DNA of 11,431 nt from Verrucomicrobiota bacterium (GTDB taxonomy: Bacteria > Verrucomicrobiota > Verrucomicrobiia > Opitutales > Opitutaceae), in the NCBI GenBank assembly GCA_023430565.1, contig JAEZAD010000118.1:1-11431 (forward strand). The letters run 5' to 3'. This document shows, piece by piece, positions 1 through 8,852 of the stretch; the stretch's first letter is position 1; every line of letters begins with the position of its first letter. Both the position numbers and the translations under genes were made by a program. The notes under the pieces are model-generated. The model was not told where the DNA came from and did not search any database. It saw only the letters and a list, made by a program, of their open reading frames with translations.

Positions 1-2
1 CC

Positions 3-555
<553 letters not shown>

Positions 556-557
<2 letters not shown>

Positions 558-642
558 CGTCCTCGACCGCCTCGCCCAACTCGAACGCGACCTAGCCGCA
601 CTCCGCGCCGAATTCGCCGAGTTCAAGAAGCAGTTCGAGTAG
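556..642 (+). other. Out-of-frame C-terminal helix of the YceH protein
   Basis: Read in the frame starting at 556, this stretch encodes DVLDRLAQLERDLAAL followed by RAEFAEFKKQFE and a TAG stop at 640-642. It is a heptad-like acidic/basic helix of the kind that closes YceH proteins (E. coli YceH ends with a similar VEALEIEVAELKQ segment). It has no start codon of its own. It joins the upstream frame if the 43-C tract loses one base or gains two, and the linker would then read as a Pro/Ser/Thr/Ala segment. I read it as the true end of the upstream gene, displaced by the tract. Confidence 0.8.
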
Positions 643-721
643 CCCCTCCCGTCGCCCGCGATCGTCCTGGCCTCACTTTCGCTGCTGCTCTCCGTCGCGC
701 GAACCGCATATTGGCGGCACC

Positions 722-2335
722 ATGTTCCGCCTACCTCTGCTCATGCTGGTCGCCACCGCGACCACGTTCGCCGCCGCTACGCACCGCCTCGCCGAAATCG
801 CCGATTCTCATTTCGCCGCCGACAAATTCATGGGCTCCGTCCTCGTGGTCCAAGCCGGCGATGTCCTTTTGGAAAAGAGCTATGGCTTCGCCGACCTCGA
901 AACGAAGACTCCTTTCACGCCCGCCACGAAGTTCCGCATCGGCTCCCTCACCAAGCAATTCACCGCCGCCGCCATCCTTCTGCTCGAACAAGACGGCAGG
1001 CTGACACTCGACGACCCCGTTTCGCAACAGGTGCCCGACGCACCACCCGCCTGGGAAAAAGTCACCCTCTTCCACCTGCTCACCCACACGTCGGGCATCC
1101 CCAGCGTCACGAGCCTTCCCGGTTACGCCACCTGGAAACAGTCTCCGTCCACGCCTGCGCAGACGCTCGCCCACGTCCGCGACTTGCCCCTCGAATTCGA
1201 GCCCGGCGAGAAATTCAACTACAGCAACTCCGGCTACATTCTACTCGGTCACATTCTCGAGCGTCTCACCGGCCAAAGCTACCCGACGTTCCTCCGCACC
1301 CGCATCCTCGAGCCGCTCGGCCTCCACGACACCGGCTACGATTCGCCCGACGCCGTCGTCCCCGATCGCGCCACCGGCTACGTCGCCGGCCCGAATGGGC
1401 TGATCGACGCCCCCGTCATCCACATGGATTTCCCTCACGCCGCCGGCGGACTCTACTCCACACCGCGCGATCTCCTCCGCTGGAACGAAGCGCTCTTCGG
1501 CGGCCAACTGCTCTCACCCGCCTCGCTGGAAAAAATGGTCACGCCATTCAAGGACGACTACGCCCTCGGCCTCATCGTGAAAAACGGTCCCGGCACGAAA
1601 GTCATCGATCACGGCGGCGGCATCGAGGGTTTCAATTCACACCTCGCCTTTTACCCCGAATCGAAACTCACCGTCGTCGTCCTCGCCAACGTCAACGGCC
1701 CCGCCACCCCGCTCGCCGCCTTGCTCGGGGCCGCCGCCCGCGGCGAACGCGTTACTCTCCCGTCCGAACGCCGCGCTGTCGATGTCCCCGCCGAAATCCT
1801 GAAATCCTACGTCGGCGTCTACCGGCTGAATCCGCAGATCACCAACACCATTCGCTTCGCCGACGGCCAACTGACCACCCAGCTCACCGGCCAGCCCGCC
1901 TTTCCTCTCTTCCCTGAAAGCGAAACACGCTTTTTCCTGAAAGTCGTCGACGCCCAGGTGGAATTCTCCCGCGACGCCCAAGGCCAGGCCACCCACCTCA
2001 CGCAATTTCAGAACGGCCGCTCGATCCGCGCGACGCGTATCAGCGACACCGTGACAGAGCGCACGGCCGTCGACATCCCCCGCTCAACCAAGGCGTCCTA
2101 CGTCGGCACCTACCGCCTTCAGCCCGGCTTCGACCTGACCATCACCCTCGAAGGCGATCAACTCATGAGCCAGGCGACCGGCCAGGAGAAGTTCCCCGTC
2201 TTCCCGGAATCCGAAACCAAGTTCTTTCTCAAGGTCGTCGACGCCCAGATCGAATTCTTCAAGGACCCCACCGGAACCATTACTCACCTCGTCCTGCACC
2301 AGGGCGGTCGTGAGATGAAAGCGCCACGCCAGTAA
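722..2335 (+). CDS. Exported serine beta-lactamase-family hydrolase with two DUF3471-type domains
   Basis: A 537-residue protein beginning with a Sec-type signal peptide (Arg3, hydrophobic residues 4-19, Ala-rich cleavage region near 18-20), so it is probably periplasmic. Residues about 22-340 form a beta-lactamase/penicillin-binding-protein-like domain (PF00144 type). The S-x-x-K motif is S75-L-T-K78, the Y-x-N motif is Y167-S-N169, and H297-G-G serves as the KTG-equivalent box. Members of this family act as esterases, D-aminopeptidases or beta-lactamases, and the substrate cannot be read from sequence. Residues 353-439 and 450-536 are two copies of a DUF3471-like C-terminal domain, about 48 of 87 residues identical by hand alignment. 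Family members often carry only one. The first Met gives the best signal peptide, with a GGCGG sequence shortly upstream as a weak ribosome site. Its stop lies 13 bases from the convergent rhamnosidase gene. No functional link to the neighbours is evident. Confidence 0.93.
   Translation: MFRLPLLMLVATATTFAAATHRLAEIADSHFAADKFMGSVLVVQAGDVLLEKSYGFADLETKTPFTPATKFRIGSLTKQFTAAAILLLEQDGRLTLDDPVSQQVPDAPPAWEKVTLFHLLTHTSGIPSVTSLPGYATWKQSPSTPAQTLAHVRDLPLEFEPGEKFNYSNSGYILLGHILERLTGQSYPTFLRTRILEPLGLHDTGYDSPDAVVPDRATGYVAGPNGLIDAPVIHMDFPHAAGGLYSTPRDLLRWNEALFGGQLLSPASLEKMVTPFKDDYALGLIVKNGPGTKVIDHGGGIEGFNSHLAFYPESKLTVVVLANVNGPATPLAALLGAAARGERVTLPSERRAVDVPAEILKSYVGVYRLNPQITNTIRFADGQLTTQLTGQPAFPLFPESETRFFLKVVDAQVEFSRDAQGQATHLTQFQNGRSIRATRISDTVTERTAVDIPRSTKASYVGTYRLQPGFDLTITLEGDQLMSQATGQEKFPVFPESETKFFLKVVDAQIEFFKDPTGTITHLVLHQGGREMKAPRQ
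1778..2038 (+). repeat. Tandem DUF3471-type domain, copy 1
   Basis: Encodes residues 353-439 of the serine hydrolase. It aligns without gaps to the segment at 2069-2329. The best conserved part is the phrase FPESET, one variable residue, then FFLKVVDAQ. Synonymous positions in that phrase differ between copies, so the duplication is not recent or the protein sequence is held by selection. Confidence 0.8.
2069..2329 (+). repeat. Tandem DUF3471-type domain, copy 2
   Basis: Encodes residues 450-536, separated from copy 1 by a ten-residue linker. It keeps the SYVG-x-YRL opening and the FPESET/FFLKVVDAQ core. Its ending (THLVLHQGG) looks closer to what I recall of usual single-copy family members than copy 1 does. 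Confidence 0.8.
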
Positions 2336-2348
2336 GCTCCCGCAGCCT

Positions 2349-4733
2349 TCATTTTCCAGGCAGCGAAATCTCCTGCTCGCCAGCCAAGAGGCTCCGCTTC
2401 TCGCCGCCCCAGACGAACTCCCCGCTCACCCCCTCCGGCAGCGCCACGCTTCCCTCCACGCCCGCGCCTTTCCGCCTCAGCGCCACGCGCACTTCGCCGC
2501 CCGGATGCGGCACCACCGCATTCACCTCCTTCAATGCCCCGAGGTGCGGCTCCACCCGCACCTTCGCAAACCCCGGCGCGCCCGGCTCCACCCCCGCCAC
2601 CGTCGCCAGAAATTCATACACCGGCGAAGCGCTCCACGCATGGCAATCCGACCGCGTCGGATCCAGCTTCTCCGCAAACGTCGTCAACCCGTTCGCCAGC
2701 ATCTGCCGCCACGGCCCCAGCCGCGCCAGATACTCGTCGCCCAGTCCCGCCCGCTTCATCGCGCGCAGCACGTAAAATTCGAAATACGTCGACGCCTGCG
2801 CAATCTCCCGATCGTCCGCCACGCGCCGCATCAGGTCCTTCGCCGCGTCTCCTTCGACCGCTCCCGACAACACCGCAAACGTGTTCGCATGCTGGCTGAA
2901 CGTCCGCCGCTCCGGCGTATCCGCGAACATCCTACGTCCTTCGTCCCAGCAGCGCTCCGCCACCGCGCGCCTCAAGGCCGCCGCCCGCTTCGCATACCGC
3001 GCCGCCCGCGCCTCGTCCCCAAACGCCCGCCACAACTCCGCCGCCCGCCCCAGCGTCCCCGCCAGCTGCAGCGTCACCACCGCCGACCCACCTTCGCTCA
3101 CGCCGGGCGGCTCGCCGCCCCGGCCTTTGGTGCGATTCCATTTCCAGTCATCCACCCAGTCGACAAACGTCCAATACTTCAACGGTCCCAAGAGCCCCGT
3201 TTCCTCATCGATCCGCCGCTCGAACCAGCCGAGCACCGCGTCGACTCCCGCCAGCCTCTCGCGCACGAACGCCTCGTCCGGCCGGTGCATCCAATAGTCG
3301 TGCACCATGTCGACCCAGAAGAGCGAAAACGTATTGATCACCTGCGGCACCACCGAGGGATACCGGCTCTGCGTCAGCCCTTCCGCAATCCGCGACCGGT
3401 CATATTGCTCGATCGCATTCCGCATCAGCCGGTCATCCCCGCCCACATAAAGCGAGATCAACGCCTGTATCCGCGTATCCCCGACATACTGCAGCTGCTC
3501 GTAATACGGACAATCCACATACGTCTCGAAGGCGCACAGCCGCGCCGTCCGCCAGCCCACCTCCCAGATCTTCTCCAGGGAAGCATCGTCGCTCGCGAAC
3601 GACCCTTTCTCGTCGAACGGATACCCCGTGAACCCGCTCAGAAACTCCTCCACATGCAGCGGCTCGTCCGCCGTCTCCACCTCCAACTGCACGTAGCGAT
3701 ACGTCCGGAAATCCAGCGCGCCAAACTCCCGCCGCTCCCCGCCATCCGCCACAAATTCGTCCGTCACGCCGACGATCCGCCGCCCTTCCACTTCGTCCCG
3801 GTTTCCCTTCTCGCCCTTCTCATTCACCATCGCCTCCGCATACGTCAGCGCCACGCGGCCGTCTTTTCCTCCGCTCACCACCAGCCGCGGAAACGCATTC
3901 GTCTCCACGCCGTTGTCCAACAACACCGTCGCCCGGCTGCGCGCCGGCACCACGAACCCATCCCCTTTCTCCTCCACCCCGTCGCCTTCGATCCGCCGCG
4001 TCCGCGCAAACAGTGTTTGTTTTTCCTCCATCAGGGGAAGGTTGCGCGGCCGCAACCAGTGCTTCATGTCCGCCCCCCAGCCATACGGCGTCCCCCGCTC
4101 GAGCAACTGCGGCTCGCTCCATCCCGCCGCATCGTAGTCCGCCTGCGCCCAGCCCCACGGATGCCGCGCCGCCTCCACGCGATTGCCGGGCCCGATCACG
4201 ATATACGTCTCCAATTTCACCGGAATCGGCGCCCACGATTCGTCCCTCGTCACCCGCCACGACTCGCCCGTATCCACCGCGCTTTCCGCTTCCGTGTCCC
4301 CTTGCAGCAAAAATCCCGTTCGAACGCCCTCGATCGAATAGGACATGTATTCGCCGTAACTCCACACCCGCGCCGCGATCACATTTTTTCCCGGCTTCAA
4401 CCAGCGCGCCAGGTCGACCGTCTCATAGTGCCACACCCACTGATCGCTCCGCTGCGGCCCAAACGTCACCGACTCCCCGTTCACGAACAGCCGATAACGC
4501 GCGTCCGCCGTCACGTGCACGACGAACTTCTCCGGCACCGCGTCGATTTCGATGTCCTTCCGAAACAGGTAAACGCCAAACTCGTTCTTCGGGGCGTTCG
4601 GATGCGTGATCCACCGCGCCACCCACGGCTCGTTCAACCACCGCTCCGCCACCGCCGGCACAGGCCCGCTCCCTGTCGCCAAAAGTTCACTACCGATGAA
4701 GAGGCACGAGACCACGAGAAGGAAGAAGCGCAT
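2349..4733 (-). CDS. Exported GH78-type alpha-L-rhamnosidase
   Basis: A 794-residue protein predicted to remove terminal alpha-L-rhamnose from a glycan or glycoside. The chosen start (ATG at 4731-4733) gives a clean signal peptide, MRFFLLVVSCLFIGS and onward. The frame stays open upstream to another ATG at 4832, which would add 33 unlikely residues ahead of the signal. Residues about 35-370 form beta-sandwich-like accessory domains; DARYRLFVNG (78-87) is typical of the rhamnosidase N-terminal module. Residues about 375-715 form the six-hairpin catalytic domain with D407-C-P-Y-Y-E412-Q-L-Q-Y-V-G-D419. The D-x4-E-x6-D spacing matches the acidic residues I recall for Bacillus RhaB, making E412 the likely general acid. 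E652 in TYFEFYVLRAM is a candidate for the second catalytic Glu. HAWSASPVYEFL (698-709) precedes the C-terminal beta domain. It lies 140 bases downstream of, and on the same strand as, the glycosidase-like gene at 4874-7108, so co-transcription is plausible. Confidence 0.92.
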   Translation of the reverse strand: MRFFLLVVSCLFIGSELLATGSGPVPAVAERWLNEPWVARWITHPNAPKNEFGVYLFRKDIEIDAVPEKFVVHVTADARYRLFVNGESVTFGPQRSDQWVWHYETVDLARWLKPGKNVIAARVWSYGEYMSYSIEGVRTGFLLQGDTEAESAVDTGESWRVTRDESWAPIPVKLETYIVIGPGNRVEAARHPWGWAQADYDAAGWSEPQLLERGTPYGWGADMKHWLRPRNLPLMEEKQTLFARTRRIEGDGVEEKGDGFVVPARSRATVLLDNGVETNAFPRLVVSGGKDGRVALTYAEAMVNEKGEKGNRDEVEGRRIVGVTDEFVADGGERREFGALDFRTYRYVQLEVETADEPLHVEEFLSGFTGYPFDEKGSFASDDASLEKIWEVGWRTARLCAFETYVDCPYYEQLQYVGDTRIQALISLYVGGDDRLMRNAIEQYDRSRIAEGLTQSRYPSVVPQVINTFSLFWVDMVHDYWMHRPDEAFVRERLAGVDAVLGWFERRIDEETGLLGPLKYWTFVDWVDDWKWNRTKGRGGEPPGVSEGGSAVVTLQLAGTLGRAAELWRAFGDEARAARYAKRAAALRRAVAERCWDEGRRMFADTPERRTFSQHANTFAVLSGAVEGDAAKDLMRRVADDREIAQASTYFEFYVLRAMKRAGLGDEYLARLGPWRQMLANGLTTFAEKLDPTRSDCHAWSASPVYEFLATVAGVEPGAPGFAKVRVEPHLGALKEVNAVVPHPGGEVRVALRRKGAGVEGSVALPEGVSGEFVWGGEKRSLLAGEQEISLPGK

Positions 4734-4843
4734 GTGCGGAGGGTCACGAATCTGCAACGCCCTTCCCATCTGACAAGCCGCCGACCCATCGATCCCGTTC
4801 TCCTGTCGCGCCGCTCCCCGGGGACGCCGCACCGCCGGCGCCC

Positions 4844-4856
4844 TATTCTTTAGTTA
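4844..4856 (-). promoter_or_regulatory. AT-rich patch upstream of the rhamnosidase gene
   Basis: In the 140-base gap between the two minus-strand glycosidase genes, the minus strand reads TAACTAAAGAATA, an isolated AT-rich island in a GC-rich context. It lies about 110 bases upstream of the rhamnosidase start. It could hold a -10 element giving the rhamnosidase its own promoter, but no matching -35 element was found. Confidence 0.2.
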
Positions 4857-4873
4857 CCCCGCTTAGCAGCCGC

Positions 4874-7108
4874 TCACGGCAGCCCCCGCCAACCTTCCGC
4901 CTTTACCGTCCACGTGCCATCCTTCGGCAATCCCGGAAACTCGCCCTCCGCTCCATCCCAGCCGCCCACCATCAAACCCACCGCCGCCAAAAACGCGCCG
5001 TTCGCCGGCAGATAAACCGCGATTTCCCGCCGCCCCGGCCCCGTCTGCCCATTCGCCAGCGCCGTGTCGCTCCGCTGCGGACAATGCCCGTTCGGCACAT
5101 ACCGATTGTTCGGCCCGTCCCGCAACAACACCTCCACCGCGTCCTGCGGCCGTCCGAGCCGCGCCGCTGTCATCGCAATCATCGGATAGTCCCACCCCCA
5201 GATCTTCGTCTCCCAATCCCACTCCTTCATCACCGCGTCGAACGTCCGCTCCATCGTCGCGCGATCCACGCCCGGCGCTTCCGGCAAAAAACCCAGCGGC
5301 ATCAACATCTGCGGATGATCGTGTCGGCTCGCGAAATTCGTCCACGTGTCCGGCACCGACTCCAACGCCACATACTTTCCTTGGTCCACCGGCAACGGTG
5401 ACAGCTTTGCGATCACGTCATCCCAATGCGCCTCGCGCTCCATCCCGAGCCGCTCGCGCCATACCTGCGCCACCGCCAGCGCCCACTTCCAATACGCCAG
5501 CTCGAACGACGGATTCTGGCTCTCCGCCGGACTGTGAATCTCCTGCGCGATCCACAACGGCGGCCCCAGCACATATTCCCCGCGCTTCGGATCGAGCCAC
5601 ACCATCGACGCGAGACACTCCGCCGTCTCCAGCACCAGCTCCCGATATTTCTCCAGCGTCTCCCGCGTCGGATTTTCCCGATACAAAATCTCCCCGAGAT
5701 AAACGAGGTGCGGTTGATTCCACACGATCATCGGATTCCCGCCCGGGCTCTCCCGTCCGTCCGGCCCCACCATCTTCGCCCAACGCGCGCCTTTCAATCC
5801 ACGACTCTGCGCCAGCGCCCTCGCCTCCGGCAGCCGCTCGCGAAACCAATCCAGATTCTTTTCCAAAAAGTCCGGCCGACCCCACAAAGCGAAATGCGCC
5901 GTGTGCCACCAGATCATCTCCGTGTGATGCTTCCCATACCAGGTGTTGCACGTCAGTCCGCTCTCCTGCGGCGGCACGTCCCCCACGCACTGCACCGCCG
6001 TCAAATACTGCGAGAGCACCACGCGCTTTTCCAGTTTCTCGGCCAGCGGATTCGTGCTCCCGCTCAAATCCAGCGCCGCCGCCTTCGCCCAAAATTCCGG
6101 CCAATACCGCGCGCTCGCCGCCATGATCTCCTCCGGCGGACGCCGCGTCGCCTCCCGCGATTCGCCGCGCATGAACCCGATCGCCACGCCCAACTCGTCC
6201 CACCCGCGATCGCCCTTCAACAAAAACCTGTGCGTCCCCGCATGCACCAGCCGCTGCGCGATCTCCTCTTGCGAATGCACCCGCGGCTCCCAGCTGAACG
6301 CCACGTTCAAACTATACGTCGTCCCGCCCACCTTCCGATCGATCGTCGAAAGCGAGCTCTGCCGCGTCACATGCGATTCCGGCGCGCTCCAGTCCAGCGC
6401 CGGCGTGTTTTTCACTTTCGGATCGTGCCCGCGCGGAAACGCCAGCCTCAGCCGCAGCTTCCCTTCAAGCACCAGTTCCGACTTCACGCGCACCGCCAGC
6501 GTATCCGAATCCTGGGCACACGCCGTCACCACCTCCACCGGCACGCCCCCTAGCGTGTAGCGGCTCGTGACCACGCCCCGCCACAGATCCAGCGTCTGCT
6601 CCAAATCCTTCACATCTTCCGGCACAAACTCGCTCCCATCCGGCTTGTCCCACTCCAGCGCCAGTTGCGCCAGCGGATGCAGCCGCGGATTCCGCCGCAG
6701 CCATTGCGCCGCTTCATTGTCCATCCGCGTCGGAATCCCCACCACCCGCCCGTCCGCGGTCGTGTAGTCGCGATTCGCGTCCTCCAGTTTGAACCCTTCC
6801 GGATTCGCTTCCGAAAACCAGCACCAGCGCGCCAGCGTCTCGAGCGGGATGCCGTTCTCATAATACGCTTTCTCAAACGTCTGCAGCCCCGTCGCATCCA
6901 CCGTGAACGCGAACCCGCCATTCCCCACCGTCAGCGGCGCCTCGTAGTTCACCTCGCGCACCACCGGATTGTGCCGCGTCACCAGCGCCTCGCGATCGAT
7001 CCGCGACTCCGCCGCCAGCGCCACGGCCGCCGCTCCGCTCCACGCGATGGCCGCGATCAATCCCGCCATTTTCCACGCGTTCGCCATCCGGATCGTTTCA
7101 ACGTTCAT
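4874..7108 (-). CDS. Exported six-hairpin glycosidase-like protein of unassigned family
   Basis: From ATG 7106-7108 the protein has 744 residues. A second start at 7085-7087 (MANAWK) gives an equally good, shorter signal peptide, and the choice is open. The export signal is the hydrophobic stretch about 15-32 ending AVALAA before ESRID. The N-terminal part (about 45-310) is beta-rich with APLTVGNGGFAFTVD, as in the lead domain of GH65/GH95-like enzymes. Residues about 325-715 look like an (alpha/alpha)6 barrel: WYGKHHTEMIWWHTAHF (390-406), NPSFELAYWKWAL (532-544), ETKIWGWDYPM (633-643) and YLPANGAFLAAVG (699-711). E397 and E536 are candidate catalytic acids by position only. I recognise the general type, often left as hypothetical protein, but not a named GH family, and the substrate is unknown. 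Pairing with a rhamnosidase suggests a role in the same glycan pathway. It is divergent from the sigma-factor gene across about 180 bases. Confidence 0.8.
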   Translation of the reverse strand: MNVETIRMANAWKMAGLIAAIAWSGAAAVALAAESRIDREALVTRHNPVVREVNYEAPLTVGNGGFAFTVDATGLQTFEKAYYENGIPLETLARWCWFSEANPEGFKLEDANRDYTTADGRVVGIPTRMDNEAAQWLRRNPRLHPLAQLALEWDKPDGSEFVPEDVKDLEQTLDLWRGVVTSRYTLGGVPVEVVTACAQDSDTLAVRVKSELVLEGKLRLRLAFPRGHDPKVKNTPALDWSAPESHVTRQSSLSTIDRKVGGTTYSLNVAFSWEPRVHSQEEIAQRLVHAGTHRFLLKGDRGWDELGVAIGFMRGESREATRRPPEEIMAASARYWPEFWAKAAALDLSGSTNPLAEKLEKRVVLSQYLTAVQCVGDVPPQESGLTCNTWYGKHHTEMIWWHTAHFALWGRPDFLEKNLDWFRERLPEARALAQSRGLKGARWAKMVGPDGRESPGGNPMIVWNQPHLVYLGEILYRENPTRETLEKYRELVLETAECLASMVWLDPKRGEYVLGPPLWIAQEIHSPAESQNPSFELAYWKWALAVAQVWRERLGMEREAHWDDVIAKLSPLPVDQGKYVALESVPDTWTNFASRHDHPQMLMPLGFLPEAPGVDRATMERTFDAVMKEWDWETKIWGWDYPMIAMTAARLGRPQDAVEVLLRDGPNNRYVPNGHCPQRSDTALANGQTGPGRREIAVYLPANGAFLAAVGLMVGGWDGAEGEFPGLPKDGTWTVKAEGWRGLP

Positions 7109-7286
7109 AAATTCAAAGCTTCTCCGCTCGCTCTTCACCGCGCCGACGACGTTCCACCGCCCCAAATGGGGGATCGCCCTCGCCAAAATATTTTCCGTTT
7201 CACGCACGCGTTGGAATGTTATCGCACTTGTCTCTGACGCAGCCGCGCGCCTATCAGATGCGCAACCCCACACTTCGCAAACCCCC
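7109..7286. promoter_or_regulatory. Divergent intergenic control region between glycosidase and sigma-factor genes
   Basis: This is the only divergent gap in the window, so it must carry leftward promoter activity for the glycosidase-like gene and probably rightward activity for sigma-fecR. It contains a perfect 10-base palindrome AAAATATTTT at 7185-7194, very AT-rich against its surroundings, and an inverted repeat CCCC-AAAT-GGGG at 7160-7171. A rightward TTTCAC (7198-7203) and TGTTAT (7217-7222) are too close together for a standard promoter. No core promoter can be assigned firmly. Confidence 0.4.
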
Positions 7287-7850
7287 ATGCCCCCGCTCCA
7301 GGAAACAGAGCAGTCCCGCTGGTTCTCCCTCGAAGTTCAACCGCACGAGCCCGCCCTTCGCGCTTACCTCCAATCGCGTTTTCCGCTGCTGCGCGACGCC
7401 GACGACATCATCCAGGAAACCTACCGCCGTCTTCTCCGCGAAAAAGACGCCGGCCGCATCCGCCACCCGCGCGCCTTCCTCTTCACCGCCGCCCGCAACG
7501 CCGCCCTCGATTTCTTCCGTCGCCGCAAACATGCGCCCACGGAATCCATCACCCATTCCGAGGCCGCCAACGTCGTTGAAGAGTCGCCGCACGTCGCCGA
7601 GGCCGTCAGTCAACAACAGGAACTTCAGATCCTCGCCGACGCCGTGCAGACCCTTCCGCACCGCTGTCGCCAGGTCATCATGCTCCGCTACCTGAAAGGC
7701 TACTCCTACAAGGAGATCGCTTCCACGCTTGGGATCTCCCCCGAGACGGTGAAAACGCACATGGCCAAGGGCGTAAAGCTGTGCGGCGACTACTTCGCGG
7801 CCCGCGGCCTGCTGGAGGAGCGCCGGATGTTTTCCGATCATGCAGGATAG
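7287..7850 (+). CDS. ECF-type RNA polymerase sigma factor (FecI-like)
   Basis: A 187-residue cytoplasmic sigma factor of the sigma-70 ECF class, the usual length for FecI-type proteins. Region 2 spans about residues 23-82: YLQSRFPLLRDADDIIQETY binds core polymerase, and HPRAFLFTAARNAALDFFRRR is typical of regions 2.3-2.4. Region 4 spans about 115-170, with the helix-turn-helix YKEIASTLGISPETVKTHMAK for -35 recognition. The ATG at 7287-7289 was chosen because the homologous part begins shortly after it; the frame is open further upstream but that part lies in the divergent region and the neighbouring gene. The last 11 bases overlap the start of the FecR gene, pointing to translational coupling. 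Its target is inferred to be the downstream receptor promoter, and possibly its own or the divergent glycosidase promoter. Confidence 0.93.
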   Translation: MPPLQETEQSRWFSLEVQPHEPALRAYLQSRFPLLRDADDIIQETYRRLLREKDAGRIRHPRAFLFTAARNAALDFFRRRKHAPTESITHSEAANVVEESPHVAEAVSQQQELQILADAVQTLPHRCRQVIMLRYLKGYSYKEIASTLGISPETVKTHMAKGVKLCGDYFAARGLLEERRMFSDHAG

Positions 7851-8850
7851 CTCCAGCCAGCTCACCGAACCGGGCGACGACGCCCTTCACCAGGCCGCCG
7901 CCGTCTGGCTCGCCCAACGCGACGCCGGTTTCAGCGCCGCCCAGGCCGCCGCGTTCGAACGCTGGCGCGACGCCGATCCGCGCCACGCCGCCGCCCTCCG
8001 CCGCGCCGAAACCGCCCAACGTCTCCTCGCGCGCCTCCCCGAATCGCCCGCCGCCCAAGCGTTGCTCGCCGAAGTCGACGCCCTCGTCGCCTCCCGACCG
8101 CGCATCATTCCGTTTTCCACCCTTTGGAAATCCGCCGCCGGCCTCGCCGCCGCCGCCGCGCTCGCTTTCGCGTTTTTCCACGCCCGCCCCGATCTCGCCA
8201 GCGCCAACGCCACCTACACCACCGCCGCCAGCGAACACCAATCGCTCAACCTCCCCGACGGCTCCACCCTCGTCCTCAGCTCCACCTCCCAAATCGAGGT
8301 CGCCTTCGCTCCCGCCGAACGCCGCGTGGTCCTCCAACACGGTGAAGCTCACTTCTACGTCGCCAAAGACGCCGCCCGCCCCTTCGTCGTCAGCGCCGGC
8401 GACGTCTCCGTCCGCGCCGTTGGCACCGCCTTCAACGTCCGCCGCCACACCGCCGGCGTCGAAGTCCTCGTCACCGAGGGCAAGGTGCAAGTCTCCCGCA
8501 CCGACCCCGCCGCGCCCGAACCCATTTTCCTCGTCGCCGGCGAACGCGCCTTCGTCGACGGCCTCCCCGCCGCCGATCTCGCCGCCACGCTTCCCCCCAC
8601 CGAACGCGCCGCCGATCGCCCGCCGCGCTTGATGTTCAACAACACTCCTCTCGCCGACGTCGTGCAGCGCTTCAACCGCTACAGCCGGCTCCAGATCGAA
8701 ATCGCCGACCCCGACCTCGCCTCGCGCGCCGTCGGCGGCAACTTCGACGCCGATAACGCCGACTCCTTCATCAACCTGCTCAACGCCGCCGGCGACGTCC
8801 GCATCGAACGCGTCTCCCCCGACCGCGTCCTCCTTCACAAAGTCCGCTAA
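7840..8850 (+). CDS. FecR-like anti-sigma / transmembrane signal transducer
   Basis: A 336-residue inner-membrane protein. Residues about 15-62 are a FecR N-terminal (DUF4880-type) domain with the pattern W23-x3-R27 ... F39-x2-W42 ... P47-x-H49, which holds the sigma factor on the cytoplasmic side. A single membrane segment follows at about 97-113 (SAAGLAAAAALAFAFF). The periplasmic FecR domain covers about 125-220, with LNLPDGSTLVLSS, GEAHFYV and VRAVGTAFNVR, all hallmarks of the family. Residues 262-335 form a C-terminal DUF4974/STN-like module (FNNTPLADVVQRFNRYS) that would meet the receptor's signalling domain. The ATG at 7840 lies inside the last codons of the sigma gene, so sigma and anti-sigma are made together. 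Regulator and sensor for the receptor gene that follows 161 bases later. Confidence 0.93.
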   Translation: MQDSSSQLTEPGDDALHQAAAVWLAQRDAGFSAAQAAAFERWRDADPRHAAALRRAETAQRLLARLPESPAAQALLAEVDALVASRPRIIPFSTLWKSAAGLAAAAALAFAFFHARPDLASANATYTTAASEHQSLNLPDGSTLVLSSTSQIEVAFAPAERRVVLQHGEAHFYVAKDAARPFVVSAGDVSVRAVGTAFNVRRHTAGVEVLVTEGKVQVSRTDPAAPEPIFLVAGERAFVDGLPAADLAATLPPTERAADRPPRLMFNNTPLADVVQRFNRYSRLQIEIADPDLASRAVGGNFDADNADSFINLLNAAGDVRIERVSPDRVLLHKVR

Positions 8851-8852
8851 TC

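Noticed and set aside
4734..4832. Upstream extension of the rhamnosidase to an earlier ATG
   Set aside because: It would put 33 charged or polar residues ahead of a clear signal peptide; the ATG at 4733 fits an exported protein better.
2505..4853. A 782-codon plus-strand reading frame opposite the rhamnosidase gene
   Set aside because: Its product is an implausible Arg/Pro/His-rich string with no domain. It is the complement of a clear GH78 gene, kept open by the high-GC codon pattern.
5426..6553. Plus-strand frame of 375 codons inside the six-hairpin gene
   Set aside because: Arg/Pro/His/Leu-rich with no motif; shadow of the minus-strand gene.
6969..7286. Upstream extension of the sigma-factor frame
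   Set aside because: The extra residues lack sigma-factor similarity and overlap the start of the divergent glycosidase gene and its promoter region.
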